NCBI RefSeq assembly: GCF_010389155.1
Contig: NC_057766.1
Span: 28,529,516-28,593,515, forward strand
Origin: Erigeron canadensis
Taxonomy: Eukaryota > Streptophyta > Magnoliopsida > Asterales > Asteraceae
Length of the DNA stretch: 64,000 nucleotides
Reading direction: 5' to 3'
Below are positions 35,601 through 47,488 of the stretch, piece by piece (position 1 is the first letter of the stretch; each line of letters opens with the position of its first letter). Position numbers and translations under genes: made by a program. The notes under the pieces were generated by a model. The model searched no databases and was not told the origin of the DNA. It saw only the letters and a list, made by a program, of their open reading frames with translations.

Positions 35601-37577
35601 ATACATTATCCTAATATCACTAATACCCCTTCCACACTTAGATAATTACAATTAAACACCACTAAAATATAAAGTTAACAATCTCCCCCTTGGTGTTGAA
35701 TTGTAAATGGTGCATCGTCATCGATCTTTAAAACTTGGTGATGGAACTTTAAACATTCTGTGGATGCGAAAACTTGAGTTTCTTGTAAAATGTGGAAGCT
35801 TGGTATAAATGCGGAAGCTAGGCTTGGTGTGAAGTGCGGAAGTTTGGCTTGACTTTTAGTGTAGATTTGGTATTAAATGATTTGTCACTTTAGCACCCCC
35901 AACTTGTCATATGTACAAAAACTTCTCAAAATCTTGCTCCCCATCAATCAATCACTCTATTCAAAATATACAATAAAAAACATACTAAAAGATCCAAAAA
36001 TGATTTGTCATTTAGCTCCCCCTCAAGTTGAGCATAATCTTCAAAACAACGAATTAACTTATGCATTGTGCTCCCCTCAGATGGGCAATCTATTATGCCA
36101 CCCTTCAAAAAGGATAATCAATCTTTAAACCTTTTTTTCTCCCCCTCAATCTGAGCATAGTCTTCAGAGCAAAGAATTAAACTTCAAAACTTTCATTGTG
36201 CTCCCCCTTAAATGAACAATATCTTCAATCATTTTATTGCTATCTCTCCCCTTCATGATGAATGTGAGAACCACGTTCATCATGTACCAGTAATAGTTAG
36301 CATAAAAGGTGAATGGAAAGGTTTATTATGAAGTTTTAGTATTGAACAAAACAGATTTTGAACGGGTTGTACACTGAAATGTGTACAAGCCATTTCCACA
36401 ACAACTTACTTTAAGAGAATTTTGGGAACCCATTTTAGTACGGGTCCAAAATTCTTACATACTTTCGAGAAATAATGGTAAGTTGTGTCAATTTGATCTA
36501 CATAGACTGAATTCCACAATGGGGTTTCATTTAAAAATAGTTTTTGTGGAAACAATGGTGATTTGAGGGGGGGAGTTGGAATTTGAGGTCTGGACTTTGG
36601 TGGCATATGTGAAAACCAACCATATTGATCTCTAAATCGAACGGTTTTGGTAGTAGGATCCTTAAAAAATGGACAAGTGTTGTATGGAGGGACTGTAGGA
36701 GTCTTAGGAAAGTTAGGCACAAATTTCGGAAGGTTGGTTCTGACTTTTGAAGTGGTGGGGGATATCTCTTTCGTGGTTCGATAGTGGTTGATTCGGTCTT
36801 TTGTGGTGGTTGAGGAGGTTTTGGTGCAAGATTTAAAAGTTCTGAAATTGAATATTTGATTTGTATTGAGTCACTTGACTGGACTTTTGGTTTGGTGGAA
36901 AAAGAGTTGTTTTCTGGTTGTTTCAGTTGATTTGGTGAAAGGGAATCGGGATTAAGGGGCGATGAAGAATTCACTTGAGTTGACAGAGTTGCAAGTTGAG
37001 TTTCTAAAGACCGAGAATAAGCTTGAAGTTGTTCGATTATCTTCAGAAATTTTCTCTTTTTACTCACAAACAAAATGGACTTGTTTTGCAATTCGTTGCG
37101 AAGTTGAGATATCTTTTCAAGCGAAACAAGTTCGTTCAAATGACTCTCTGTGATTCGATCGGCGATTTTGGAATGAGCTTCTCTAAGTCGATCATATAAC
37201 CGATTAAACTTTGTTTCCAGAAGATCATTTTCCTTTTTGACGTTTTCAAACTTTCCCAAAATGAGATCATTAGTCGACTTGAGCTTTTTGTTTTCCAATT
37301 TGAGTTTCTCATTCTCAAGCTCAATTAAATGAATTTTGTTAAACGCATGTTGTTTGGTTGAGTAAATCTTTGCAATGCAAGGAGTGATATGAGGTTGAAT
37401 CATTGTAGTTGAACAACATGAACATATCATATCTTTATGGCGTTTCTCTTGATCAAAAGTAGGTTTTGTAGTCGTGTATGAAAAAAGCTCTCTCAAAATG
37501 GGATCATTTGTAAAAATGTCTTGTGATGTATGGGTCATCATCTTGGAATCAAAATGGCAGCCGATTAAAGAACCCAA
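35600..37577 (-). mobile_element. Internally deleted copia-type retrotransposon fragment (gag-like ORF plus repeated polypurine tracts)
   Basis: On the minus strand a 348-codon ORF (37577-36531) starts with MGSLIGCHFDSKMMT. It has a CSCC cluster, a long coiled coil (LIELENEKLKLENKKLKSTN through LVSLEKISQLRNELQNKS) and a Ser/Pro/Gln-rich tail. A second frame (36720-36406) continues with GPVLKWVPKILL, so a frameshift lies near 36.6-36.7 kb. Downstream, GGGGGAG-type purine runs recur at about 36245, 36205, 36145, 36070, 36017 and 35690. Repeated purine tracts after pol are a feature I associate with SIRE/Maximus copia elements. No protease, integrase or reverse transcriptase remains, and I could not find a matching LTR pair. 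Confidence 0.5.
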
Positions 37578-37824
37578 ATGAAGAGATATACTTAGTCCAA
37601 CAACTAATACCCAGTACTAGTCCTTAGCCCAATCACAAAAACCCGCCTAACATAATATTCAGCCGAAAAGATATTTAATCCCAACAAATGACTATTAAGA
37701 AAAATTTGTAGTAAGATCACGTGAATTGAGTCAAAGTCCAAATTAATTTTAAAAACAAGATCACATGAATTTAAAAAACGAAACACGTACCCCCACCATC
37801 AAATAAAGTGTAATCCGACCCATC

Positions 37825-37942
37825 ACTTTCCCCGGCGATGTCGCCGTGGAAAAACGAATAGGACAAAACTGTGGGCCAACAACCCGCATTAATGACGCTG
37901 ACTTTTGACCAGACTTTCCGCGGCGACATCGCCGGGGAAAGT
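37825..37942. repeat. Left terminal palindrome pair of the MULE-like element
   Basis: Two 29-30 bp near-perfect palindromes, at 37825-37853 and 37913-37942, are centred on GGCGAYRTCGCC. The sequence between them (GACAAAACTG, then CTGACTTTTG) also has counterparts at the right end of the element. They are likely transposase-binding or foldback sites. Confidence 0.75.
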
Positions 37943-38309
37943 AGCCTCGAAAACCGGGATTTGAATTAGACCGTCCGTTCCCCTGATCTCTTCACCTCTT
38001 TCTTTCTTCCTTCCTTTATCCCATATTTCTGTCGACTTCCACCCAAAAAAACCCCAAAACCCTCTCAAAAATCAAAAAATCACCCCATTTTCTTCATTAA
38101 TTCCGGCCACCTTTCCGCTGCGACTTTGCTTTACCACCATCCCCACCTCTCTTTTAAATACCAAACAAATCTCAATCCAATACCCTATCTTCAAAAATCA
38201 TAACCGGTCGAAATTCTGGCCACCTATCCGGCCGTCGTCAAATATTCCGGCGACTTATTCCGGCGTACGCCAATTTTTGATATGTATTTTCTGATCATTA
38301 CCCTTTTTT

Positions 38310-39446
38310 GTTTGCTTTAATTTGTTTTTTTATAGTTTTGGTATATGTTTATGTTTGAATTTTTATAGATTTGTTAGGATTATTAGTATTGTAAATTGTT
38401 CTCCCTAAGATTTGTGGTTTGTAATTGTTGTTATTCTTGACCCCATAGGTACAAATTGTTAGTGTTGTCAAAAATCCCCAATAGTGTAAGAAAAACTTTA
38501 TTAGAAAAAAATTTGTACAAAAAATAAAGTATTATGTAGAAAAAAGTTATAAAAGATAGGTAGAAAAGATTATATAGAAAGAAATATTTTGTATGAAAAT
38601 AAGTATAAAAGTTGATTATATAAGTATAAAAATCAAGTTTTGACAAACTTAAAAAAAATATAAAAAACAAGGTATAAAAAAATAAAAATAAATAAATAAA
38701 ATATATATAACTAGAGTAATTTATATAAAATATATATTAAAAATGAAGTATAAAAACTATATATAAAAAGTAACTATAAAAAGATATATATAAAAGTAAG
38801 TATAAAAAGGTATTAAAAAATTAATATAAAATACTTGTAGAATATATAACAAAATATAAGTACGGAAAAAAAATTATATAAAATTATAACTTTTACGTAT
38901 AAAAGTAATAAAAAGCTAAGTTGTAATTTATGAAAAATGTATATTAAAAATGAAGTATAAAAAGTATATATAAACATAACTATAAAAAGATATATATAAA
39001 AGTAACTATAAAAGTGTTGTAGAAAATGTAACATTTTAAGTACGAAAAAAGAAATATAAAACAAGGTTACACTAATATATAAATTTTAACTTTAAAAATA
39101 TACGTATAAAAATAATAAAAACATAAGTTGTATTTAGTATAAAATGTACTAAAAAAATGAAATATAAAAAGTATCTACAAAAATAACTATAACATGATGT
39201 GTGTGTATATATATATATATTTTTGCTTGTAGAAAATATAACAAAATTTAAGTACGGAAAAAAAAAGTTTAAATAAGTATAAATAAATATATGAAATTAT
39301 AAGTATATGAAATTATAACTTTCAAAAAATACGTATAATTGTTGAGTTTAAACAGATGTTGTACATAGTATAAAGAATTATGTGACAATTTACCTTTATC
39401 GTATTGTTGTATGTATTATTAATATGGGTATTTTTTGTAATTTACA
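38310..39446 (+). repeat. AT-rich degenerate tandem repeat in a probable 5' UTR intron
   Basis: About 1.1 kb of strongly A/T-biased sequence, just upstream of the + gene's ATG, ends in TTTACAG at 39440-39446, a good splice acceptor. Within it, blocks such as AAAAATGAAGTATAAAAA followed by ACTATAAAAAGATATATATA recur at about 38740, 38945 and (weaker) 39150, a period of roughly 205 bp. ORFs predicted here are low-complexity and not genes. Confidence 0.6.
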
Positions 39447-39452
39447 GTATAA

Positions 39453-41092
39453 ATGGCTACAGTTCATGGTGGAGATGGTGGTAACGACCCACCACGTAAA
39501 TCGTGGGTGCAAAAAATTTGGGGTTGCGCCGGGGCGGTGGTAAGAAATATTGTTTATATATATATATATATTATTTATGGACTTCATGTGATATGCGGTA
39601 AATTTTTTTGTTTTGTAGCACCTAAAAAAGGTCAGGGGAAGAACAAGGCACTAAACCTGGAGAAAGAGTTTCAAGAACATGGTCGGCTTGAAGTTGATTT
39701 TGACACGAAAAGGTTTAAGACGTGGCACGCAGTGGGGGATTCGGGGTCTATGTTTAAGAGTTATATAGGGACATTGATTCGTAGTAGTGGGGTCCCTATG
39801 ACTTACGACTCATGGTCGGATGTGCCGACGCAGGATAAGGCGTTCCTAGTTCCAGCCTTAAATGTACAATCTCTATAATATTATATTATTAAATTGATAT
39901 TTTGTAAAAACTTGATATATTGCTAACTATTACTTAAAAATTGCAGGAACACTTCAAATTGGATCACTTCATCGATTTGGACCCCAATGATCCCATACGA
40001 GGAGCATTTGAAAATATGATCAAGGCTGATGCGCAACATATGTATCAGAACTGGAAAAGCGGATTCAAATCAACCCACTTCGATCATAAGCGGGGTTTAG
40101 AGAAGATTTCAGAGTTGGAGGGAGCTGTTCCCGAGGGTATGGAGCCGGAGGACTGGTCTTCTTTGTTGCGCTACTACCAGAGAGAGGACCGTGTGAAAAG
40201 GGCCAAGGCCAACAAGGATAACCGGGCCCTCCAAAAACTTGCAGGGACACACGGTCGGGAGTCGGCATCTCAGTATGCCGACCGATATGCGGTAACTTGT
40301 TATGAAATTTTTACTTGTGTTTACAAATACATAATCCCTAAATAATTGCTATTTTTATGATAACTTGATGTATGTGCTTACAGCGAGCTAATCAGGGAGT
40401 CGAACCTGATCTGGTCGAAATGTATGGCAACAGACACAAGCATGCAGATGGGTCATGGGAACACCCGACAGCTCAAGCTAATTATGTAAATTTCTCTTTT
40501 TAAGTTATTAGTATTACTTATTCGTTTTGTCAACCTTATATATATATATATATATATAAGTTATATTTTTAGCATTACTTATTCATTTTAGTTTTACTTA
40601 TTCATTTTATGAACCTTATATATTAGTTAAATTTTTAGTATTACTTATTTATTTTAAAAACTTGATATGCTATTTTAACACGTTTTTCAGGAGAAGCTAA
40701 AGAAGAAGAAGGAGGATGCTGAACAAAACCCCATCCCGACACCATAACCAGATCTTTTTCCGGCTACATTCGGAAACCGGTCGGGCCACCGACATAGCCT
40801 AGGGAGGATCGTTCGGGGTGTGGGAGACACAGAGTATGACTATACTCATTTGACCCAGCCACAGGGTACACCTCAGCCATTTGATCTCAACTCCACTCCT
40901 CCGCAAGAGCCTTGGTTTGATCCTGATACTATATTTAATTGGTCCGGTCCTGCACATGCTCATGGCTTGCAACATGGTCCCACCTCTGCCTCGCAGTTTA
41001 CTGTACCCTCTCCGTTCTCTGTTGCATCTATAAACTTGGGAAGTGATTATATAGATTTGGGTAATGATAATGATGAGGACAATGATAATTAG
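39453..41092 (+). pseudogene. Ptta/En/Spm-type (Transposase_24) accessory gene of the MULE-like element, with an in-frame stop
   Basis: Exons are probably 39453-39539, 39636-39863, 39947-40291, 40384-40485 and 40691 onward, all with GT..AG borders and phase 0. An upstream acceptor at 39618 would break the frame. The protein starts MATVHGGDGGNDPPRKSW. It has KRAKANKDNRALQKLAGTHG and a C-terminal block EMYGNRHKHADGSWEHPTAQ followed by YEKLKKKKEDAE. This matches the plant Ptta/En/Spm transposase domain (NR...HT.G... then THTKKDGS). The last exon meets TAA at 40745-40747, yet the same frame stays open to 41092 (DTEYDYTHLTQPQG, ending in the acidic NDNDEDNDN). I read this as a premature stop removing about 115 residues. 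In CACTA elements such proteins accompany the main transposase; here the neighbour is a MULE transposase. Function is inferred: DNA binding at the element ends. Confidence 0.65.
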
Positions 41093-41360
41093 CCATTTCA
41101 TATTAGTGTTTGCTTGTTATAAACGGTACTCATTTCAACATGTGTGTTAATTCTGTTTGTGTTTTTCTTATAAATTTATATTTTGCCGTGTTGAGATATA
41201 AACACAATATAAATAATATAATCAATTATCGGTTGAGATATTAACATACAAACATATAAACTTTTTAAACCACATAACAAACAATCCAAAAATGAATAAT
41301 CATCCACAATACAACATTAAATTTTTATTATACCTAAGATATATACAACATCTAATGAAT

Positions 41361-44300
41361 TTAGTCATTTATAACAATAGGAGGCCCAGATGAAATCTTT
41401 GGGTAGTTTGCATCTATCCATTCTTGATACGCTTGTTCTCGATGTGCGTACATTGATGCCACTGCCCGCGCAACGGGGGTTGCGTAGTATTTCCATTCTG
41501 GATTCATGTAAGCCATTGGGTACTCACCTACTAATTCAACTGCAATAAAATGGGATTCTTGACTTACAAGAGCAATAGTTATCGGTTGAGCCAACCGTAA
41601 TTGATCCAAGCCAGTTTGCATCGGGAACACTGTGTGGGAGTCACGTAGGCTTATGCAATTGATTATTATACCCAGCTTATTGGCCAGGAGGATATGGAAA
41701 AAAACTTTACTCATCCAATGGTCTTTGGGTCGCCATTTTTTATAATAAGATGTTCGTAGCGCCTCTAATATGCGTGGGCCCTCGGGCCCATACATTCGCA
41801 TGTACCCATCGAGGTCAGATTCAAACTCATCGAGCATCTGCGTACGAACCCACTCTGAACCATATCCCTCGTCTAGCCCCAAAGCAACAGCGCTAGCTCG
41901 AAATCCACAACTACCATCTCCATCGACATTCTGTGCGCCTACAACGTAAGGTCGAATGTACGCTGGTAACTCTGTTAGTGCCCATATGTAATTTTGAGAC
42001 AGCCTGGCGTTCCTGATTTCCTCAACATACCCAACCCAACTGGCCTCTGACTCTGCCTCTGACACCATCATTGGAGAATATACAGGTGCATACGTAGGTT
42101 GTGTCGGTGGTGCCCGGAACAAGTCATTAACAAAGTTGGCATACGGCTGCTCATACTGGACCTCATAGGTTTGGGACGGGTTCTCGAATGTATATTTTTG
42201 TTGGTCCCAATCACATTCGTCACGCAGGGTGCCGAATGTATATACATTTTCGACCCCATAGGATGGGAACAGGTCCCCAAATAAGTTTTGTGTCTCGTTG
42301 ACCCGGAAGATTGGGAGGGCTCCCCAAAGAAGTTTCGTGTTTCGGGGACACGACATGATTGAGACGGCTCGTACATACTGTGTCGCGCACCCTGCGGGTC
42401 ATCCAAAAAGTCAGGTGTGCTCGCGAACCGTGATTGGGTGGGCGCATACTCACTTTGTCTGGCGGGCTGGGTGTCTCTGTATGTGGACGCTCCGGAGTAA
42501 GGGTCGATGAAGGGAGGAGTCATGGGGAGCTCTTCAGGCCTTAGTCGGCTGGTCTTGGATTTCCGAAGTGCAGGTGGTTTTTTGTTCAGATCAGGCACCT
42601 ACACCATTAATAAAAAAGAATTACTTAAAATCAGGTATATATATTTGTTTTTTCTTTAATCAACAATAAAGTATATGATGTAATTGGCCTACCTTTGGCG
42701 GCTTTTGTTTCGACCCGACTGGTCTTCCGCTTGTACTCTTCTGAATGAGAGGATCTTTCACTTGTGTTTTACCCGGCTTAAACATGTCATTTATCTTCGA
42801 CAACCAATGTTTCCGTTGGGCCTTGGGTTGCTCAACCAAGAAATTGGTAAGATTACCTACGACTTCATGTACAGCTTCTACATCGTCTCCGTCTTTTACG
42901 CATGTCACCGGTGTTAAGTCAAGCTTTCTCCAGAACGGGTCTATCACATTCGGCTGAATACGAGTCTTTGCATTTTTTGTATATCAATATGTATATGACA
43001 TTATGTCTTTACGATGAAAAAAAAGGTAATAAAAGATACTAACCACGCTGCATGTACTCGGCAATCTTGCAAGCACATGGTAACCCACAACTAGACTGAA
43101 CATTGCACCCACATTTTTTTAACTGTCTTTGAAGTTGTTTGTCTAAGCGTACGATTTCACCAGCCATGATGTCCAAAGCTTTATGTGAAACCTCTCCCAA
43201 CAGGGCCTTCATACAGTTGTAGTTATGTTTATACAACAAGGTTCCCTTGCTGTACCCCAGTTGCCCCCTTATTTCTGTCTCTTGACCGATAAGGACAGAA
43301 TCAACACATTGCAGGATTCTAGTAAACGTGCATTTCCCCCTCAACTCTTCCTTCAGCAGGTGGTGCTCGGCCTCGACTCTGTTTGTGGTGTGGTTCTGAT
43401 AGTTGAGGTGTTCATCGACCCAACATGACACAAAATACTCTCGGTACGGGGACAACCAATTATCGTTCAGGTACTTGTATACGCTTGGGAAAGCTGCCAG
43501 ATTATTCTTTAACTCCTTCGCGTAAGAGTTAAACTCGTCAAGAGTCCGAGATTGATAGACTCTTTTCCACCAGAGGTTAAGCCGTTCAATGTCTACTTTT
43601 TTCAGCCGCAATGTCGGTTCGCAGTGTTTGGATATGTTTTGCCATATGTGGAACCTACACAACAGATGTTTCGCTCCCGGCATAACAACCTTCAATGCTC
43701 TCATCAAGGCCAACTCCCTGTCAGTTAGAACGACATGAACGGCAAAGCCTTCAACAAGGGTGGACTTGAGACATTGTAACACCCATTGATAATTCGCCTC
43801 CTGCTCGTTTACGATAAACGCATATGCTAAACTGAAGGTCTTACCCGTTGAAGTCACGCCCACGATCTCAACTAGCGGCATGTTGTAGATGTTGGTTTTA
43901 TACGTGGAGTCTATTTCAATTACCCAGGGAAATGTGCGCCATAGAGTCATTGATGTTGGATGCATGAAAAAAAGGTTCTCCAACCGTCCATTTTTACTAT
44001 TTGTAGTAAACTGGTAAAAGTAATTTTTCTCCTGCAGCAGTGAGAACATAACCTGCGAAAAGTGAACAAGATATAGTAAATATGTCACTTCCAACAACGT
44101 AGTACAGAATCACCAATTTGATGTTTGTACCTGCATGGGAGTACGCCCTTCTTGGCCCGACCTTCGTCTCGATTTCAGAAAGTTTTTAATGTCTCCTCTT
44201 CGAGTCAGGTTTCCCGGAAATTCAAGTTTGAGGTTTACCAGGATCTGACGTGGTATAAACCGCGATCCGATTGGTTTCTCACATATTCCTTTTCTTCATC

Positions 44301-44756
44301 CATCATCCGTCTCGCGTAGGCATTCCCATGCAGATCGGTAGTTGGATGATGATTGTGTCTCCAGTCCTTTACAGTTACCCTCCAACCACCATCATACCCG
44401 GGCCAGCCTTCCAAAGTAAAGGGACAGCCTATCTTGTTGGTCCGTTTGGGTGGCCCAAGTGACCTCTTATCGGGTTGTCCACCGTGGTGACATATTAGTG
44501 TCACTTTATTGACCACCTTTAACTTGTTTTTGTTTGACCGTCGTATGACTAGAACATAACCCAACCCCATTACTGTTCTTTGAGCCCACTCCGTCAGTTC
44601 TTCGACAGAAGCGAACACCTCCTCGGTTTCTAAGTCTCCAGCTTCGCAGTCAAAATCCCCGTCCGCATCAGGGCTCTCAAACACATCATCTGGCACTTCA
44701 ATACGTACGTTTTCTGGGTCTACCCAAATATCCTCCAAACTATCCATCTGAAACAA
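41361..44756 (-). pseudogene. MULE transposase with FAR1-type DNA-binding domain and C-terminal OTU cysteine protease, frameshifted
   Basis: Transcript order: exon 1 44756-44131, exon 2 44052 to about 43041, exon 3 about 42955-42693, exon 4 42598-41361. Exon 1 has acidic residues, then a FAR1-like fold (LICHHGG, KIGCPFTLEG, WRHNHHPTTDLHGNAYARR). Exon 2 is the MULE core: the three acidic residues are in EIDSTYK, LTDREL and NRVEAEHH, with CRFHIWQN between, then a SWIM-like CGCNVQSSCGLPCAC. Exon 4 ends in an OTU domain with VDGDGSCGFRASAVALG (catalytic Cys in DGSC) and SQESHFIAVEL (His). Damage: a one-base deletion near 44260 shifts the frame after NQSDRG, the exon 2/3 junction does not keep the frame with the obvious sites, and another shift lies near 42310. 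The DDE and OTU blocks themselves are intact. Confidence 0.75.
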
Positions 44757-45750
44757 TTCAAGTAAAACAAGTCAACATCTATTTCGGTAGGGATACCCTT
44801 CAACTCTTGCTTTGTTTACATTAAGTCCAAAATACACAATGATTCACAATTGATTTTTCATATTTTAATATAACTATGGTTAATGATTTACTATCGTGAT
44901 TTATTAAAAAAAAACCACCTACATAACTGATTGATTTAATTTAATTGAATAAACAATCATTCATAAATGAAAATTAGTACATCATATGTAAATTGGCTCC
45001 ATAATGACTAGGATTGAATCAAAAACAAAACAATTTCGATTTACAGGTAACATTAATCATATTTTGGCTGGAAGCGAAGTAAAAAATGACTCGGTTATAA
45101 TAAAGATTGAAAAAACAACAAAGTAAACATAAATTCGATTTATTGTTATTCAAAAGTATTTAACTTAGAAGGGATGTTTTTTAATGAGTTGGTGTATCTA
45201 GTTGGCTAGACATAATATTTATATCTATATCCATAATATATATATGTTTACGTAAGATAGATACAGGTTTACGTAAGATAGATATATAAAGGTAGAAAAG
45301 AGCATGGAAATATATTACTAATAATATATATATGTATTATTAATATTTTTATACTATATATAAACATTTATATTATAAGTGTATGTACGGATATATTTTG
45401 TAAAATGAAACCATTTATACTATATATAAACTTTTATATTATAAGTGTACATATAAACATTTATATTATAAGATAGATATATACCTGAAGATTAAGACTT
45501 ACAGGAAGAAGCGAAAGCGAATGTTGTTTTGAATAAGCTACTGAAAATAGATATTTATATTAAAAATGTTGTAAATTGCAGGAAGATAGATACATACGGA
45601 TATTTATATTGAAAATGAAAACGAAAGCGCCTACGAATGTTGTAAATGATCAATAGAAAACGAAAGCGAATGTTGAAAATGAAAGGGAATTCAGTCTTTA
45701 TATACTAAAAATATACTGTTTGATTTGCGGTGTTGTTTTGTCTTTATGAG

Positions 45751-45938
45751 ACTATCCGCGGCGACATCGACAAGACATTTCCTGTCAACAGTAACAGTCA
45801 ACATCCAGTTTTATCTTATTCGACTTTCCGTGGCGACGTCGCCGCGGAAAGTTGAATAAGACAAAACTGGAAGTCAACTGTTACTGATGACTAAGACATT
45901 CGATGTGACTTTTGTCTTTATTAGACTTTCCGCGACGA
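45751..45938. repeat. Right terminal palindrome cluster of the MULE-like element
   Basis: A near-perfect palindrome of about 110 bp spans 45783-45892, centred between 45837 and 45838. Its core (45823-45852) is the same ACTTTCCG..CGGAAAGT motif found at the left end. The outer arms read TTATCTTATTC and GAATAAGACAAAACTGG. Half-copies of the core lie at 45751-45772 and 45924-45938. Confidence 0.8.
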
Positions 45939-46129
45939 CTAAACTGGTCGGGATATCCTTTTTTTAGGTCGGCTTACCCTCTGTCATGATTAATCCCATT
46001 AACTTTCATATTACTCGTATAACATTACCACCAAATGTTGATAGTTATTACTAATTGATTACCATATAAGATTTTCAAATTTTAAGACACATTAGATTAG
46101 ATAAATAAATAGATAGATTAGATACTTGC

Positions 46130-46700
46130 CTTTTCAGCTGTAACCAGTCACGAAGACGAAGTCATACGTTAGAAACTGTGTGAGATTTTATTAGACCACT
46201 ACGGATCTTGGGCTCTGCCTATACAATAATGAAAAACTATTGCAATACATAGATGTTTCTAAATTGATGATGTACCCTCTACGTAGATCTTGTCATACGA
46301 AGGAACAAGTAATGCGTTGCAACACGAAGGCTGTCCGTAACGAAGGTTTCCACAGTAAGGTAAAAAGGATAAAGATTGTTTCCTATAATTTCGGGATTTG
46401 GTCCTATCATTTTCGATGGGTAAATAAGGAAATTATATCTCCAGCCTAAGACTTAGGAAACCCTAAGTCGCTTACTTGTCCTCCAAGAATGTCTCCCTCT
46501 ATATAAAGAAGGTTACGAAGCCCGCTAGAGGCATATAAGATCATACAAAAACAACAAATAAGCTCATCCAGCGTAAAGAGATTCACTCTACCTTTGGGGA
46601 ATCGCCAACAAACAACCAAAAATATTCATCATCCCCCTTCTAAACCTAAATCTCGGTTTGGTGTACAAACATAAATATCCCTTAACCCTTTTATGTATGT
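46130..46700 (+). repeat. Possible LTR remnant with promoter-like segment
   Basis: TCTCCCTCTATATAAAGAAGG near 46490-46510 contains a good TATA box. Sequence around it (GTTTCCTATAATTTCGGGAT, then CATATAAGATCATACAAAAA) has the look of the U3/R part of a plant gypsy-type LTR. I could not find a partner copy, primer-binding site or internal domain. The 70-codon ORF at 46240-46449 is not convincing. Confidence 0.3.
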
Positions 46701-47488
46701 CCTAATTCGCAATTATTTTTGATACTGTGTATATAAAGTTTTCTCTATCTTGCTTGTAGATTGTTTAATGATTTGAGAATACAAAGTTTACAACCCAGTC
46801 AAGATGTTTGACTCGCCCATTTAGATAAACTATTAAACTGTTTAGACTAGTTATTTGTTGGGCCAACCATGTTCAAGCATTTTGGTTTAGATATGTATAA
46901 AAATAAAGACGTACAAATAAAATTATCTTGGATAGAGACATCATTTGGGGTGTCCTTACCCTGTATTCTCTAAGTTTTTTTTAAAGGATAAAAAGGAAAA
47001 AAATTGGATAAAGAAAAAAAAGAAAAAAAGTTATATATCAAAAAGGTATTGAGTTACATGAAAAACTAAAGAAAACAAAACAAAACACAAAGTTAATAGT
47101 GTTCTTGAGATAGAAAGAAAAGAAAAGAAAGGAAAAAAGGTTATAATTTTACAATTATGTCCTTTTTTTCTATAAATTTGTTATTAATTAATAAGGGTAA
47201 ATTAATAATTATATACATAACTTAAAAGTTTTCCATCCAAATCCTTCCAAAAATGGGAGGAAAATTTTTACATCAAAGACACCTCTGTTTTCTTTTCTTT
47301 CCCTTTCCTTTCTTTTAAAAAAAAACTCAAGAATGCAAAATAGAGAAATTTTCCAAACCTTTCTTTTCCTATCATTTAAAGAAAAACTTGAGAATGCACT
47401 CTTAGTTGTCCATGAATAATTTTTTGCCATTGAAGCTTGTTTATAATTAAACATTTTTTGATATTTGTCCTTACATAAGGGCATGTCC

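Larger units (their letters stand above)
37800..45960. mobile_element. Two-gene MULE-like DNA transposon (about 8.1 kb, degenerate)
   Basis: Two spliced, converging genes (39453-41092 on +; 44756-41361 on minus) lie between terminal regions that share GC-rich palindromes based on ACTTTCCGCGGCGAC. These lie at 37825-37853 and 37913-37942 on the left and 45751-45772, 45823-45852 and 45924-45938 on the right. The left end is followed by a CT-rich leader (37980-38280) that looks like a transcription start region for the + gene. Outer borders are approximate: no clean terminal repeat tip or target duplication could be read. Each gene has at least one inactivating change, so the copy looks non-functional. 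Confidence 0.65.

Noticed and set aside
36962..37324. Additional coding frames inside the copia-type ORF.
   Set aside because: They are out-of-frame shadows of the 36531-37577 coiled-coil ORF.
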